From an uncultured Flavobacteriales bacterium (GTDB lineage Bacteria > Bacteroidota > Bacteroidia > Flavobacteriales_D > Crocinitomicaceae): a DNA stretch of 6,067 nucleotides. Shown in pieces: positions 5,865 through 6,067 of this stretch; the first letter of the stretch is position 1; the number at the start of each line of letters is the position of its first letter. The stretch is from assembly GCA_905479845.1 (NCBI GenBank), contig CAJQOB010000168.1, forward strand, positions 1-6,067. The letters run 5' to 3'. Both the position numbers and the translations under genes were made by a program. The notes under the pieces are model-generated. The model ran no database searches. It was not told where the DNA came from and saw only the letters and a program-made list of their open reading frames with translations.

Positions 5865-6067
5865 ACGAGACCTTTGCTTGCAAGAAATTCTTCTAGGGCA
5901 TTTTCATCAGTATAGAGTACATCTCTCGCTTTACTCCCTTTGAATGGACCAATAATCCCCATGCTTTCTAGTTGATCTACGATACGTCCTGCTCGATTGT
6001 AACCCAATTTCAATTTACGTTGAAGCAAGCTCGCTGAGCCTTGTTGGTGCATAACTACAATTCTTGC
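5861..6067 (-). CDS. ftsK: DNA translocase FtsK, C-terminal gamma domain (5' part outside window)
   Basis: The reading frame runs in from the right edge on the - strand and stops with TAG (5863-5861), giving the last 68 residues. It is open through the window edge, with ARIVV before the internal Met at 6052-6050, so that Met is not the start. The sequence is the winged-helix gamma domain of FtsK/SpoIIIE: QQGSASLLQR (8-17), LGYNRAGRIVDQLE (21-34, the DNA-recognition helix with N24, R25 and R28), GIIGPFKGSKAR (37-48), then a short acidic tail (TDENALEEFL). In FtsK this domain reads the orienting sequences that direct translocation and activates XerD at dif during chromosome segregation; the motor itself lies outside the window. 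The gene converges on the second barrel gene with overlapping stop codons and no visible terminator of its own. Confidence 0.95.
   Translation of the reverse strand, partial: ARIVVMHQQGSASLLQRKLKLGYNRAGRIVDQLESMGIIGPFKGSKARDVLYTDENALEEFLASKGLV

Overview
The window is ordinary chromosomal DNA from a Bacteroidota bacterium, most likely of the Flavobacteriales. I infer this from protein style (Bacteroidota-type FabI, a DUF7033-like deacetylase, 'FSQ'/'SSAQ' signal-peptide ends), from a TAnnTTTG-type promoter box before fabI, from the lack of clear Shine-Dalgarno sequences, and from moderate AT richness. I see no rRNA, tRNA, CRISPR array, insertion sequence, phage gene or integration scar.

Left part (1-3717, + strand): a gapless run of five reading frames. 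The 3' end of a RadC-like JAB-domain gene is followed with zero spacing by a non-hydrolysing UDP-GlcNAc 2-epimerase (wecB/wbpI type). That is followed with zero spacing by an atypical polysaccharide deacetylase. A DUF423 inner-membrane protein (14-nt overlap) and a PhnP-like metallo-beta-lactamase-fold hydrolase (ATGA overlap) complete the run. The epimerase and deacetylase plausibly act together on amino-sugar surface glycans. The others look like housekeeping passengers.

Middle (3718-4632): fabI, the enoyl-ACP reductase of fatty acid synthesis, with its own candidate promoter and a strong 11-bp intrinsic terminator just after its stop.

Right part (4633-6067): two small secreted proteins that look like outer-membrane beta-barrels, overlapping by 7 nt and probably cotranscribed. 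The second converges on the 3' end of ftsK (gamma domain, - strand), and the two stop codons share bases (CTAA). The barrel pair is the least understood content. The first protein carries an unusual histidine- and acid-rich segment before its last strand.

I do not see a clear new defence or mobile system. The most useful leads are the barrel pair, the epimerase/deacetylase pair, the PhnP-like hydrolase with its extra cysteine cluster, and the compact gene junctions.
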